25,929 bases of DNA from the NCBI GenBank assembly GCA_017442025.1, contig JAFSBD010000042.1, forward strand, positions 1-25,929, written 5' to 3'. A program made the position numbers and the translations under genes. This document shows, in pieces, positions 5,920 to 15,800 of the stretch; within the stretch, counting starts at the first letter, position 1, and every line of letters begins with the position of its first letter. This DNA is from Clostridia bacterium. Lineage in GTDB: Bacteria > Bacillota > Clostridia > Oscillospirales > QAKW01. The notes under the pieces are model-generated. The model searched no databases. It worked only from the letters and a program-made list of their open reading frames with translations, and was not told the DNA's origin.

Positions 5920-6273
5920 TCATTTTGAGGTTGCTTTTTCTTTTGCAGTAGTTATGGATGCAATCAGTTTGCGTCGAATGGTTCCGCATTGCCGGGATAA
6001 TTGTTGATATTGCGTTTCCGTCAATGAGGATGTTTTGAATAATACTTCCAACCAATAATCCGTTTCGTAGCATTCTTTCAGCGCAATTTCAAGCTTATGG
6101 ATAAAATCGGCTCGGCTTTGCGCGTATTTTGCTTCATAAGCATTTGCTCCGATGGAAGAGCAGGAACGAATTACTTGGTTAATGAAAACGGAACGATTTT
6201 TAATATGATCGCATATAGCAGTCAGCTCAACGGTCAGATCTACTGCTAATTCCTTTATGGTAGGCTGGTTCAT
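5920..6273 (-). CDS. Four-helix-bundle protein (S23 / bAvd type)
   Basis: A 117-residue all-helical protein. KELAVDLTVELTAICDHIKN, the central segment SSIGANAYEAKYAQSRADFI and the following LEIALKECYETDYWLEVL are the hallmarks of the S23 family (TIGR02436-like). That family was first seen encoded inside intervening sequences of 23S rRNA and is related to the Avd protein of diversity-generating retroelements. No reverse transcriptase or rRNA is in the window, so neither classic role fits directly. AAAGGA lies eight bases before ATG. Upstream, the leader is hairpin array 3, whose first linker ends three bases from the SD. The gene is AT-richer than its neighbours, suggesting separate acquisition into the mgtC-exonuclease-radC block. 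Confidence 0.88.
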   Translation of the reverse strand: MNQPTIKELAVDLTVELTAICDHIKNRSVFINQVIRSCSSIGANAYEAKYAQSRADFIHKLEIALKECYETDYWLEVLFKTSSLTETQYQQLSRQCGTIRRKLIASITTAKEKATSK

Positions 6274-6289
6274 GGGGGATGTCCTTTCG

Positions 6290-6488
6290 GCGATATATTT
6301 GCCCGAGCGGGCAAATGCGATATAAGCTTTGCTTGCGATATATACACGGTGTGTATGCGATATGATATAAATCTGCCTATTCCTCGTTTTTGAGGCAACG
6401 CCTCAAAAACATATCGCGTGTGAAGCACATATCGCGCGAAAGCTTTTTCTTTTGCATATCGCAAATCTGCAGAGCAGATTTATATCGC
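6290..6488. repeat. Hairpin array 3 (linker GCGATAT, then ATATCGC)
   Basis: GCGATAT lies at 6290-6296, 6317-6323, 6335-6341 and 6357-6363. Reversed ATATCGC lies at 6411-6417, 6429-6435, 6456-6462 and 6482-6488. Stems: ATTTGCCC/GGGCAAAT, AAGC/GCTT, ATACAC/GTGTAT; then GTTTTTGAGGC/GCCTCAAAAAC (6386-6410), GTGT/GCAC, GCGAAAG/CTTTTGC and AAATCTGC/GCAGATTT (6463-6481). The lone arm GATATAAATCTGC (6364-6376) pairs with 6474-6486, the last hairpin's right arm plus linker. It is transcribed in the minus direction between mgtC and the four-helix-bundle gene and forms that gene's leader. An ORF running through it (to 6464) is not credible. Confidence 0.88.
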
Positions 6489-6526
6489 TGAAATAAAATC
6501 TTTAGATGCTTAAAGATTTTATTTCA
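6489..6526 (-). repeat. 38-bp perfect hairpin overlapping the mgtC stop
   Basis: TGAAATAAAATCTTTA (6489-6504) is the exact reverse complement of 6511-6526, with loop GATGCT. The right arm is the last coding part of the MgtC-like gene, and the stop codon (6502-6504) lies in the left arm. Its ends are the array-1 linker TGAAAT/ATTTCA. There is no T-tract on the minus strand after it, so it may protect the mRNA 3' end rather than terminate. Confidence 0.8.
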
Positions 6527-7206
6527 GGATGTTCATCCATAAATTTCAAAACTTCACTAAAGGGAATATTCTGCTTCATTCGCACCTGCAGGATCATATT
6601 AAGGGTATTATCGGCGCAGGTAGTGATGCGGGAGGAAACGATGGTGATGCCCAGTTCCTGTTGCTTTTCCTTTAAGATGGCGCGGATCTCGGGGGTATCC
6701 ACCAAGGTCATGCGGATCTCGCCGTTGGAATAGGCATCGTAGCCCACGTTGAAATGGTGCATCAGCAACTGAACGCCAAGGATCAGCACCGCCATAAAGA
6801 TGGCGACCCAATAGAGCCCGCTCCCGCAAGCCATACCGACCGCGGCGGTGGCCCAGATGCCTGCGGCGGTGGTGAGGCCCTTCACGGTGTTGCCGTTCTT
6901 ATAGATAACGCCCGCGCCCAAGAAGGAGATGCCGGTTACCACCTGGGCGGCGATACGGGCAGGATCAGCGCCCCGAGAGCCCACCGCATCGGCCATATCA
7001 AAGAAGGCGTATTTGGAGATAACCATAAAGAGGGCGGCCGCCCCTGCGATGATGCAGTGGGTGCGGATGCCGGCTTCTTTGGAACGCTTAGTACGCTCCA
7101 GACCGATGATGGCGCCCAGGAAGGTGGCCAGAATGATGCGCAGAAGATAGATCAGCATCGGGTGTTGAACGAAAAATTCTTTTATAATGTTTAAAACAGC
7201 AGCCAT
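6502..7206 (-). CDS. MgtC/SapB family membrane protein (copy 2 of pair)
   Basis: A 234-residue MgtC-family protein. The conserved N-terminal membrane domain has RIILATFLGAIIGLER (about 22-37), RTHCIIAGAAAL, VVTGISFLGAGVI and GLTTAAGIWATAAVGMACG. About five TM segments end near residue 150, followed by a soluble ACT-like C-terminal domain (about 160-234). MgtC proteins are linked to survival at low magnesium and to modulation of ATP synthase in pathogens, but many homologues have no known role. AAGGAG lies seven bases before ATG. It begins 13 bp after its paralogue at 7220 and is cotranscribed. Its last codons form one arm of the hairpin at 6489-6526. Confidence 0.9.
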   Translation of the reverse strand: MAAVLNIIKEFFVQHPMLIYLLRIILATFLGAIIGLERTKRSKEAGIRTHCIIAGAAALFMVISKYAFFDMADAVGSRGADPARIAAQVVTGISFLGAGVIYKNGNTVKGLTTAAGIWATAAVGMACGSGLYWVAIFMAVLILGVQLLMHHFNVGYDAYSNGEIRMTLVDTPEIRAILKEKQQELGITIVSSRITTCADNTLNMILQVRMKQNIPFSEVLKFMDEHPEIKSLSI

Positions 7207-7219
7207 GATAATGCTCCTT

Positions 7220-7915
7220 TTATATTGATATTTCGGTGATTTCAGGGTGGGCCTTCAAGAAATGATAAACATCCTCGAAGGATATGCTTCGGGGGGTGCG
7301 GATCTGGAGATAGATGGAGACCGAACCGTCGGCGCGGGTGCGGCCGTAGCGGGCGGAGACCACCTGGATCTGATATTCCTCTTTTTTCTCCTTCAGCATC
7401 CTGCGAAGCGCGGGAGTGTTTTGCACCTTCAGATAAAGAACGCGGATGGGCGCAATATAAACATGGTTAAAGGCGATCAACCGCGGGATCAAAAGGAAGA
7501 GCAGGGTGGTCAAAATTCCCAACAGCAAAAGTCCGCTCCCGCAGGCCATGCCGATGGCGGCGGTGGCCCAGATGCCTGCGGCGGTGGTCAGGCCTGAAAC
7601 GGTATCCTGATCCACCTTATTGAAGATGATCCCCGCGCCCAGAAAACCCGAGCCGTCGATAATGTAGCAGGCGATCACCGTTGGGTCAAAGCCCTGCAGC
7701 CCCGCGCCCTTGGCAAGATCAAAAAAGGCGTATTTGGAAAGGATCATAAAGAGCGCCGCGCCGCCCGCCAGAATGGCGTGGGTGCGCAATCCTGCGTGCT
7801 TGGAGCGAAAAGAACGCTCCATTCCCAAGAATGCACCGCATAAAACGGCGATCAGCAAGCGAAAGGAGTAGTCTACCTGCGGTAAGGTAAGAAATCCTTG
7901 CAATATTTCATTCAA
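7220..7915 (-). CDS. MgtC/SapB family membrane protein (copy 1 of pair)
   Basis: Paralogue of the next gene, with the same domain plan: RLLIAVLCGAFLGMER, RTHAILAGGAALFMILSKYAFFD, GSGFLGAGIIF and GLTTAAGIWATAAIGMACGSG. A soluble C-terminal domain ends in HPEITEISI, matching HPEIKSLSI in the neighbour. The ORF extends to a GTG at 7924, but that codon is fused to the SD AAGGAG. The TTG at 7915 has proper spacing (eight bases) and gives 231 residues. First gene of the minus-strand operon, with a near-consensus promoter at 7949-7977. Tandem duplication within one operon is likely. Substrate or target is unknown. Confidence 0.88.
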   Translation of the reverse strand: MNEILQGFLTLPQVDYSFRLLIAVLCGAFLGMERSFRSKHAGLRTHAILAGGAALFMILSKYAFFDLAKGAGLQGFDPTVIACYIIDGSGFLGAGIIFNKVDQDTVSGLTTAAGIWATAAIGMACGSGLLLLGILTTLLFLLIPRLIAFNHVYIAPIRVLYLKVQNTPALRRMLKEKKEEYQIQVVSARYGRTRADGSVSIYLQIRTPRSISFEDVYHFLKAHPEITEISI

Positions 7916-7948
7916 GCGCGCCACTCCTTTCCTGTTTTATAAAAATTT

Positions 7949-7977
7949 ATTATAATATATATGAGAAGAAAAGTCAA
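7949..7977 (-). promoter_or_regulatory. Promoter of the mgtC-to-radC operon
   Basis: On the minus strand TTGACT (7972-7977) and TATAAT (7949-7954) are separated by exactly 17 bp. A T-rich leader leads to the SD at 7920-7925. Confidence 0.88.
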
Positions 7978-8003
7978 CCGCATGCCTTCATAAGAAAAAA
8001 GCC

Positions 8004-8100
8004 TTGCAATTTCTTGGAAAAAAAGTTACAATAAATACGGCAAGGCGAACAATATAATATTCGCCAAAACGAATGATAAAACGGCGTTAAAACGAATAAT
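8004..8100 (+). promoter_or_regulatory. Promoter and repeats before the dual-HTH regulator
   Basis: TTGCAA (8004-8009) and TACAAT (8027-8032) are separated by 17 bp. Downstream is an inverted repeat GGCGAA/TTCGCC (8044-8065). Two direct repeats follow, AAAACGAATGAT (8066-8077) and AAAACGAATAAT (8089-8100), spaced 23 bp. The repeats lie between transcription start and SD, a position that fits autoregulation. Confidence 0.65.
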
Positions 8101-8127
8101 ATGTCGGTTTTCGGGAGGGCAACCGGG

Positions 8128-9369
8128 ATGGATTATAAAAAAATCAGTGAGATTTCGATGGAGTGGGGGATTTCGCCCCGCCGCATTCAGGCCTTATGCG
8201 CCCAGGGGAAGATTGAGGGCGCGGTCCGCTTCGGGCGGGATTGGATGATCCCCAAAAATGCGGCGCGGCCGATGGACGGGCGGACCAGAGCAGGGCGGGA
8301 AAAAGAGGCGGCAGAGGGCAAGATGCCCATGCCCCGCAAAACCCCCTTTTTATATATGACCGATCTCTATAGCGTGCCGGGGAGTGCCGAGCTTTGCGCC
8401 CAGAACCTGGCGGATAATCATGAGGCGCAGGTGCTTTTTGAGGCGGAGATCGCCTATTCCCGCGGGGAGATCGATCGAGTCTATGATCGGGCCAATTATC
8501 TGCTCCATAAGCATTCGGGGTTTTATGCGGTGCTTTCCGCCGGAATGCTGCTGGCCCTTTGCGCCATCTGGCGGGGGGATCTGCAGATGTGGCGCAAGGC
8601 AAAAAAGCATATTGCGGAAGCGCCCGCGAAAAACGATCATGATCGGGACCTGATGGCCTTTTCCATCACCGCGGTGGATAGCATGCTTTATGATACCACC
8701 TCTTTCCCCGAATGGTTCAAGATCGGTTGCTTTGAACCGCTGCATCGGGATGCGTTGCCCGCCTGCAAGGTCTTTTATGGGAAATATCTTTATGCAACGG
8801 CTTATGCGGTGGCAACCAAGGAGCTGGAGCTGCGGGGGGCGCAAGGGCTTTCGGTGATGAAGATGGTGCCCCTTGCCATCGAGCCGATGGTCTCCCAGGC
8901 GATGGCGGATCAAGCGATTGTTGCGGAGATCTATCTGCGGATGATCTGCGCGGCGGTCTACCGCACCGCCGGCAACGATGCCCGGGCGATCCTCCATCTG
9001 GATCGGGCCATTGAGCTGGCAATGCCCGATCGGTTTTATGGCCTGCTGGCGGAATACTGCCGCGTTTTGGGGCCCCTTTTGGAGCAGAGGCTTTCTTTGG
9101 CGGATCCCATGGCCTGGGAGCAGGTAAAAGAGCTTTATAAGATCTATAATGAAGGCTGGACCAAGCTGAGCGGAAGTGTGCGCGGGAAGGTGCTCGCCAC
9201 CACCCTCTCCCAGCGGGAGCGGGAGGTGGCAAAGCTGGCCGCCTTCGGGATGCAAAACAGCGAGATCGCCGAGAAGCTCCATATCTCCCTCTCGGGGGTC
9301 AAGCAGGCGGTGCGGATCGTTTCGGAAAAGACCGGCGTCGGTCGGGATGAGTTTGCGGCGGTGCTTTGA
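8128..9369 (+). CDS. Dual-HTH transcriptional regulator (excisionase-like plus LuxR-type)
   Basis: A 413-residue protein with a DNA-binding domain at each end. Residues about 1-50 (ISEISMEWGISPRRIQALC...RFGRDWMIP) form a MerR/excisionase-like winged HTH of a type common in Firmicutes. Residues about 349-410 (TTLSQREREVAKLAAFGMQNSEIAEKL...LSGVKQAVRIV) form a LuxR/GerE-type HTH. Between them is an all-helical, TPR/MalT-like region of about 280 residues that may sense a ligand or partner. The ATG at 8128 is chosen because GGGAGG lies eight bases upstream; another ATG at 8101 has no SD. It is divergent from the mgtC operon and upstream of the adhesin locus. Either could be a target, but only by position. 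Confidence 0.82.
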   Translation: MDYKKISEISMEWGISPRRIQALCAQGKIEGAVRFGRDWMIPKNAARPMDGRTRAGREKEAAEGKMPMPRKTPFLYMTDLYSVPGSAELCAQNLADNHEAQVLFEAEIAYSRGEIDRVYDRANYLLHKHSGFYAVLSAGMLLALCAIWRGDLQMWRKAKKHIAEAPAKNDHDRDLMAFSITAVDSMLYDTTSFPEWFKIGCFEPLHRDALPACKVFYGKYLYATAYAVATKELELRGAQGLSVMKMVPLAIEPMVSQAMADQAIVAEIYLRMICAAVYRTAGNDARAILHLDRAIELAMPDRFYGLLAEYCRVLGPLLEQRLSLADPMAWEQVKELYKIYNEGWTKLSGSVRGKVLATTLSQREREVAKLAAFGMQNSEIAEKLHISLSGVKQAVRIVSEKTGVGRDEFAAVL

Positions 9370-9463
9370 GCCGATATATCCCAAAACGCTTCAAAAGATA
9401 TATTTTGACCGCCGAAATATGACCAAAAAAATCCATTTTAGGTAATAAAAAAACAAAAGAAGG

Positions 9464-9503
9464 TCTGCTATACTGTTAGCGTAAACAGTATAGCAGATTT
9501 TTT
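9464..9503 (+). terminator. Terminator between regulator and adhesin locus
   Basis: TCTGCTATACTGTT (9464-9477) pairs with AACAGTATAGCAGA (9484-9497) over a short loop, followed by a T run (9498-9503). It lies only 20 bp before the start codon at 9524. I found no clear promoter between it and that gene, so it may act as an attenuator for the downstream pair rather than a simple terminator. The rest of 9370-9463 is AT-rich with no gene. Confidence 0.8.
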
Positions 9504-9523
9504 ATCTGCAGAAAGGAGCTGCG

Positions 9524-9874
9524 ATGCTGAATGCCTTATTATCAAAAGACATAAAAGAACCGCAACCCCAGGCGGGCGATCTTTATAAAGAAATAGAGAT
9601 CTTCGGGAAAACCTTTCATATTTATTACGGATATTATGATGAATGCGAGCAGGATAATCCTTTGGTGGACCCCATGCCGATCTATCCCGATTTCTTAAAA
9701 GATCCCCAACATACCGAAGAAGGCTATGCCTTTGTTACCAAAATGCAGGACGCCTGCAAACATTATGACGGAAAGCCGAGCGAATATAAAGAATGTGCCG
9801 AATGTGCTTATTACCATCACGGCGAGGAACTGCTCGGCATCTGCACCTATCCCGAAAGGATGAAGGAGGAATGA
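9524..9874 (+). CDS. Small Cys-rich protein of unknown function
   Basis: A 116-residue cytoplasmic protein with no signal peptide or TM segment. It has an acidic N-terminal half and a C-terminal segment with C91, C94 and C107 (ECAECAYYHHGEELLGICTYP), plus C41 and C78. The spacing CxxC-x12-C suggests a small metal-binding or Fe-S site. Similar short proteins with a 'CxxCxYF...LxGxC' tail exist in Firmicutes, without known function. AAAGGAG lies six bases before ATG. Its stop TGA (9872-9874) is two bases before the adhesin start and contains part of the adhesin's SD region, so the two genes are translationally linked. It could help make or regulate the surface protein. Confidence 0.78.
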   Translation: MLNALLSKDIKEPQPQAGDLYKEIEIFGKTFHIYYGYYDECEQDNPLVDPMPIYPDFLKDPQHTEEGYAFVTKMQDACKHYDGKPSEYKECAECAYYHHGEELLGICTYPERMKEE

Positions 9875-9876
9875 AC

Positions 9877-12800
9877 ATGAACAAAACCATCTTTAAAAGA
9901 ACCGTCAGCATCATTTTAAGTATAGTCATGCTGATCTCCTGCCTGCCCATCGTTGGCATGGCGGCAGCGGGAAGCAGCACATCGGTTGCGGACCCCAAAA
10001 CGTTAAGTGATTGGGAAAATTGGTTTTCTTCGGAGAGCAGCCGTTATGCCGGCGGCGTTTTCCTGGATAAATCGGTTTATACCGCAACCGAAGCAAAGGC
10101 CGATGATTATTTTGAGGATATCCGAAGCTTGTTATCCTTCGGAACGGATTCTTTCGGAAACGAGAATTTCATGGTAGCTCTTTCCGCACTTGGATCCAAC
10201 TCGGAGGTGCTTGGCTATTCTCATACACCGACCGACACTATGTTGGTGCTCGATGCCAGCACCAGCATGGGCACCGGAGATGCCTCCTCCTCTTCCATCG
10301 ATGATATGGTCTCCGGAGCCAATGAGGCGATCAAGCGTTTGCTTGCGCTGAATAATTATAACCGCGTGGGCGTTGTTATTTATAACGGTACCGCCTCGGT
10401 TTTGTTGCCCCTCGACCGTTATGTTGCGGGCAACGCCAATGGCGACATTCTTCGTTTTGAGCGAAGCAGAACCGGCGGTTCCGGCTCCTGGCGGGATCCT
10501 TATACCTATGAAAACCGCATTTATGTTGCATCCGATGTGAAAGACAGCAACGGAGCGAATGTGGCAACCACCTATAACGCACAGGCGCAGGGTACCTATA
10601 CCCAAGGCGGCATTTATGCGGCCGCGCAGGAATTTTTGCGCGCCGATACCGTTATTGAGGATGGCAAGATCCAGGGCGGAACAAACCGTATGCCCATTAT
10701 GGTCTTGATGACCGACGGTGAGCCTTCTTATCGCACACAGACCGGCAGCAACACAACCATCAACAAGTATAACGTTGCAAGCAATAATAATGCCGACAGA
10801 AGCAACTTCCGCGAGGATGATGTTACCGCCTTCAGCACCATGCTGACCGCGGCCTGGGCCGAAGCGGAGATCACCGCCCATTATAATATGGATACCCGCT
10901 TTTATACCTTGGGGTATGCCCTTTCTGCCAACCATCAGTATGCGCAGAACGTTTTGGATCCCATGAATCCCAATAATGCGTTGGCCGCTCGTTTTTCGGG
11001 CTATGCAACCCAATATCTGGCGATGAACCAAAACGCAACCGCCGCCTTTCGCAACGAAAACAATCAGCAAGTCTTTCGCGTAACCAGAGCCACTTCCCCG
11101 GAAAGGGTAAAGACGCTGGATTATGTTGATAAATATTGGCAGGCCGCGCAGGCCTCCCAGCTTTCGGCGGCCTTTGATGAGATCGTGGATGAGATCATCA
11201 TTCAGTCGCGGTACTACAGCACCTTGGTTTCCAACAATAACTATGCGCAGGACGGCTTTATTTCCTTCACCGATGAGATCGGCACCTATATGGAAGTAAA
11301 GGACATTAAGGGCATCTATATCGGCGACGGCAAGCTGGTTTCCGGCGGAATGTTTGCCGAGTTTGCAACCACCGGGAAGGTGGCGGATTACGATCAATCC
11401 AACTATTCCGAGGCGGAATTGGAAGGGTTTGAAAATGAAATCTTAAACGCCGTTTCCGAGCGGTTCGGCATCTCCCTTTCCGAAGCGATGCTGCTGATCA
11501 ATACCGCCAAAGAAAACGGCTATATCTCCTATACCTCTCCCGATGCGTTTTCCAACTATATTGCTTGGTATGCCGATGAGGATAATAATTATATTGCTCC
11601 CTTTACCAACGCAAATATTTCGGCGCAAAACAATGCAAAATATATCGTTCGCTCCTATTTTTATATGGGCGATGTTACCCAAAACCGTGTGGAGACCTCC
11701 ATGCTCTATGCGCTGGTGCGGGTACGAGAGGATATCGAGACCGGCCGCCAGATCGTGGATATGAATGTCCCTGCGGCCCTCCTGCCGATGGTTACCTATA
11801 CCATCACCGTTGACGGCGATACGCTGACCCAGCAGAATATAACGGGAATGACCTGCGAGCAGGAAAAGCCCATCTCACTGCTTTATGAGGTGGGGCTGGA
11901 TCGCGCGATCAATCCCATCAATATCGGCGAGAAGGTGGGCGAGAGCTTCCGCAAGGATGCCGATGGCGTTTATACCTTCTATACCAACCGTTGGAGAGAT
12001 GATGCGGGGAACCCCTTTGGTTATGTTGCAGGCTCCGCGCATTTCACCCCTCCCGCCGATCCCGATCCCCATGTTTTCAACCATGGGATCATGAATACCA
12101 CCGTTACCCAGTTCATCCCCTCCCTGGAAAATGAACGGTATTATTTCACCGAGAATAAGCAGATTCTGGACCAAAACCATCATGTTTATAGCGGCAGCAA
12201 GCCGACTGCAAGCGGGGAATACTATGTTCCCTATCATTGGGTAGAGGTTCATAACAATCAAGCCGAGCTCAAGACCGCCTACGATAAGGTATCCTCCGAG
12301 ATCTTTAAAAAGGCAGAAAATGTTATTGAGATCGACGGAAAAACCGGCTGGTTTATTAAGAAGGGCACCCCGCAGTACTACTTCGGCGAAGAGATCGACG
12401 GGGAGCAGGCCCACAGCCATAAAACCGCCAATACAACCAACACCCTCGCCTTCTCGGATTATCCCCAGGTGGTTTATCATGAGTCGGAGGGTCATACCGG
12501 CTATCATATGCTCAATTACCATGGGAATAACGGCCGCATCAATGCGGAGCCTGCCCAGGGAATTAAGCTGAGCAAGACGGTGGAAGAGGCAGTTGAAGGC
12601 GCGCCCGATTCCTTCGACTTTGAAATCGCATTAAGCGGAACCCAACTGGCGGCATCCTATCCGGTTTATATTGAGCACGCAGACGGAACCGCAACCACCG
12701 CAACGAAAAATGTTGAGGGCGGAAAGCTGACCGTTACCCTTGCCGATGGGGATGTGGCGTATATCTATGACCTTCCTGTCGGAACAGAGTATACGGTGAA

Positions 12801-15800
12801 AGAGGGAGATAACGCCTATTATGCGCCCTCCTCTTCCAATGCGAGCGGAACGGTTGCGCTCCACACGCTCTCTGCGGTGGACTTTAAGAATCATCCCAAG
12901 ACCTACGGCAGCCTGCTGGTGGCCAAGGCTGTTACCCATCCCTTTGGAACCGAAGCGATCCCCCAAGCCCTGATCGATAAGAAATTTGATATCACCGTTG
13001 CCTTTGAAGGTTCTGCCGAAGAACTTGAAAAGATCGAGGCTCCCAACGGGATCACCTCCGCCGATAACAATAAGACCTTCCGTTTTACCCTTACCGACGG
13101 AACCGACGTTTTGTTTACCAACATTCCCGAGGGAGTTGGCTATAAGGTAACCGAAAGCAATCTGCCGGCAGGCTTCACCTTAGTTACGCCCGCCGCCGCG
13201 CTGGAGGGAACCATTCAAAAGGATCACCAAAGCAACGCAGAGCTGGTCAACAATTATGCGCCTGCTCCCGTTGATCCGAATATCACTTTAACCGGAACGA
13301 AAACCATCCCCGATTTTACCTGGACCGCAGGCACCTTCGAGGTTGCCCTGCAGCAGGTGCGCATCGGCGGCAACGAAACCACCAATATCGGCGCGCCCAT
13401 CATCATCGGCTCGATGAAGCCCGATGGGAAAACCTATACCTTTAAGGATCTCGCCCCCTATGATCGGGTTGGGCATTACTCTTATATGGTTTATGAGGTG
13501 GAGCCCGCCAATAAGGTTGCGGATATTGCCTATGATAAAACCTTCGGGTTGTTTACCGTTGTTGTTACCGATGAGGATGTCGATGGGGCGCTGGAGGTTT
13601 CGGAGGTAATCGTCCATTATGGCAGCGCGGCCCTTTCGGGAGATCGGCAGAGCGGCTGGACCGTAACCAAGGATTTCACCAACCTGCATCTGGCAGAAAC
13701 CGAGACCTTTACCGTGCAAAAATCCATCAACGGTTCTACCGCCGATCACGCGCATGATTCGGGCATTTTGTTTGGCTTGTTTGCCGATAAGCAGGATGCC
13801 GATCCGATCTATGCGGCGTTGACCGATGAGACCGGTGCGGCAGAGTTTACCATCAATATTTTGCAGAGTGATTTCAGAAATGCGGTAACCTATTATCTGC
13901 GGGAGATCGCTCCCTTGGAAGAGGACCGTGTTGTCGGGATGACTTATGATACCGATTGGAAGTATTCGGTAACCATCCATTGGCCCGACGGTGCCGCAGA
14001 ACCCACCGTTACCTATAAGACGGAGGGCGGCAATGAAGTGGGCAAGACCGAGCTGATCATCGATAATGCTTATGACAGCAATGTTCCCCCGCCCTCCATC
14101 GTCTTCCGCGGCAAAAAGACCCTCAACGGCGGAGCGCTCCGAGCGGGCGATGCCTTCACCTTTGAGCTTTATGAGACCGACGGCGATTTCCTGACCGACG
14201 GACTCTCTGCCAAGCAAACAAAGGTGGTTACCGATGCCAACGGAACCATTCCCTTCGACGCGGTTTCCTTCAACAGCACCGGAACCAAGTATATCGTTGT
14301 TCAAGAGGTACGCGGCGCGGCCGACGGCATTACCTACGATGCAACGCAATACCATATCACGCTGGATGTGGTCAAGGGCTTGGATGCCTCCGGCAAGACC
14401 GTCCTCAAGATCGATGAAAACACGCTTCACATTCATAAGACCGGCCATGGGGATGTTGGCGCAGAGGAACTGAACTTCAATAACACCTATGCCGTAAACG
14501 ATGAGGAAGAAGTGGTTGTCTGCGGCAAAAAGACGCTCCACGGCAGAACCCTGGTTGAGGGCGAGTTTGAATTTGAGATTCTGGCTCAAACCGCCAATGC
14601 GCCCTTGCCCGCAAAAACCAAGGTCAAAAACGACCTGAACGGGAATTTTGCCTTCCCTGCCATCCGCTATGATGTGGCGGATAAAGGGGTTGGCTATCAG
14701 GCGGAGTATGCCTATACCATCCGCGAGGTTGTTCCCGCCGATGCCGATAAAAAGGGCATCACCTATAATTCCAACGGCAAGAGCGCGTATACGCTGGTCG
14801 TTCGGCTGGAGGACGACGGCCTGGGCGGAATTAAAAAGACCGTTACCCTCGATGGGCAGGCCGTTGCCGATGTAACGGTTGCCTTTGAAAACACCTATGG
14901 TGCGGCAGCAACAAATCTTACCTTCCGCGGAACCAAGACCTTCAATAAAGAACGCGGAGAATTCACCTTTGCCCTTTATGAGACCGGCAAAGAGTTCGCC
15001 ATCCGTTCCGCCGCGGTCAAGACGGCGAAAGCAACCGTTGCAAACGGAAGCGGAGCATATTCCATCAACCTGGAGTATGCAAGCGCGGATAAGGGGTATC
15101 ACTATTATGTGATCAAAGAGGTAGTCCCTGCCGCGGCCAACGGCATCTCTTATGATGTTGCCGAGTATCATATCACCGTTAACGTTTTGGATAACGGCCA
15201 TGGCGAATTGGAGGCTCATGTGATGAGCATTCATAAGGCCCATACCTCCGAAACAGCCACCAAAGATACCTTGAATTTCGCCAATGTTTATGAGGCGGCC
15301 CCAACCGAATATGCGCTGAAGGGCAAGAAGACCTTGGTTGGAAAAGAGCTGAAAGCGGATCTCTTTGAATTCCGCCTGAGCGATAACGCCGGCGAGATCG
15401 CCACCGTTAAAAATGCGGCGGATGGCAGCTTTGCCTTCCCTCTGCAAACGCTGGATGAGGCGCGGGATTATGTCTTCTATGTGGAAGAGATCAACGGCGG
15501 TTCCACCATCAAGGGCATTGCCTATGATGCGGCGACCTTTACCGTTACCATCCCGGTCCTGGATGATGGCCTGGGTCAGCTTTATGTGGATGAGGCCAAT
15601 ATCAAGATCCAAAAAGAGGTTGCCAATCAGAAAACAGATGTTTCCGAGATCTCTTTTACCAATGAGTATAGCGCCACCGCAACGGATGAGCTCTATCTCG
15701 AGGGTGTAAAGCAGATCGATGGAACCACCTTGAAGAAGGGCGATTTCACCTTTGAGCTTTATGAAGCGGATAAAAACTTCAAAAAGGGCGCATTCCTCAA

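Noticed and set aside
5920..6273. Diversity-generating retroelement accessory gene (Avd)
   Set aside because: No reverse transcriptase, template repeat or variable repeat is present in the window, so only the S23/four-helix family is claimed.
6270..6464. 64-codon minus-strand ORF through array 3
   Set aside because: It is made of linker and stem repeats and overlaps the SD of the four-helix-bundle gene.
10132..11397. Minus-strand ORF of 421 codons opposite the VWA domain
   Set aside because: Same cause as the longer antisense frame; no SD and no recognisable protein.
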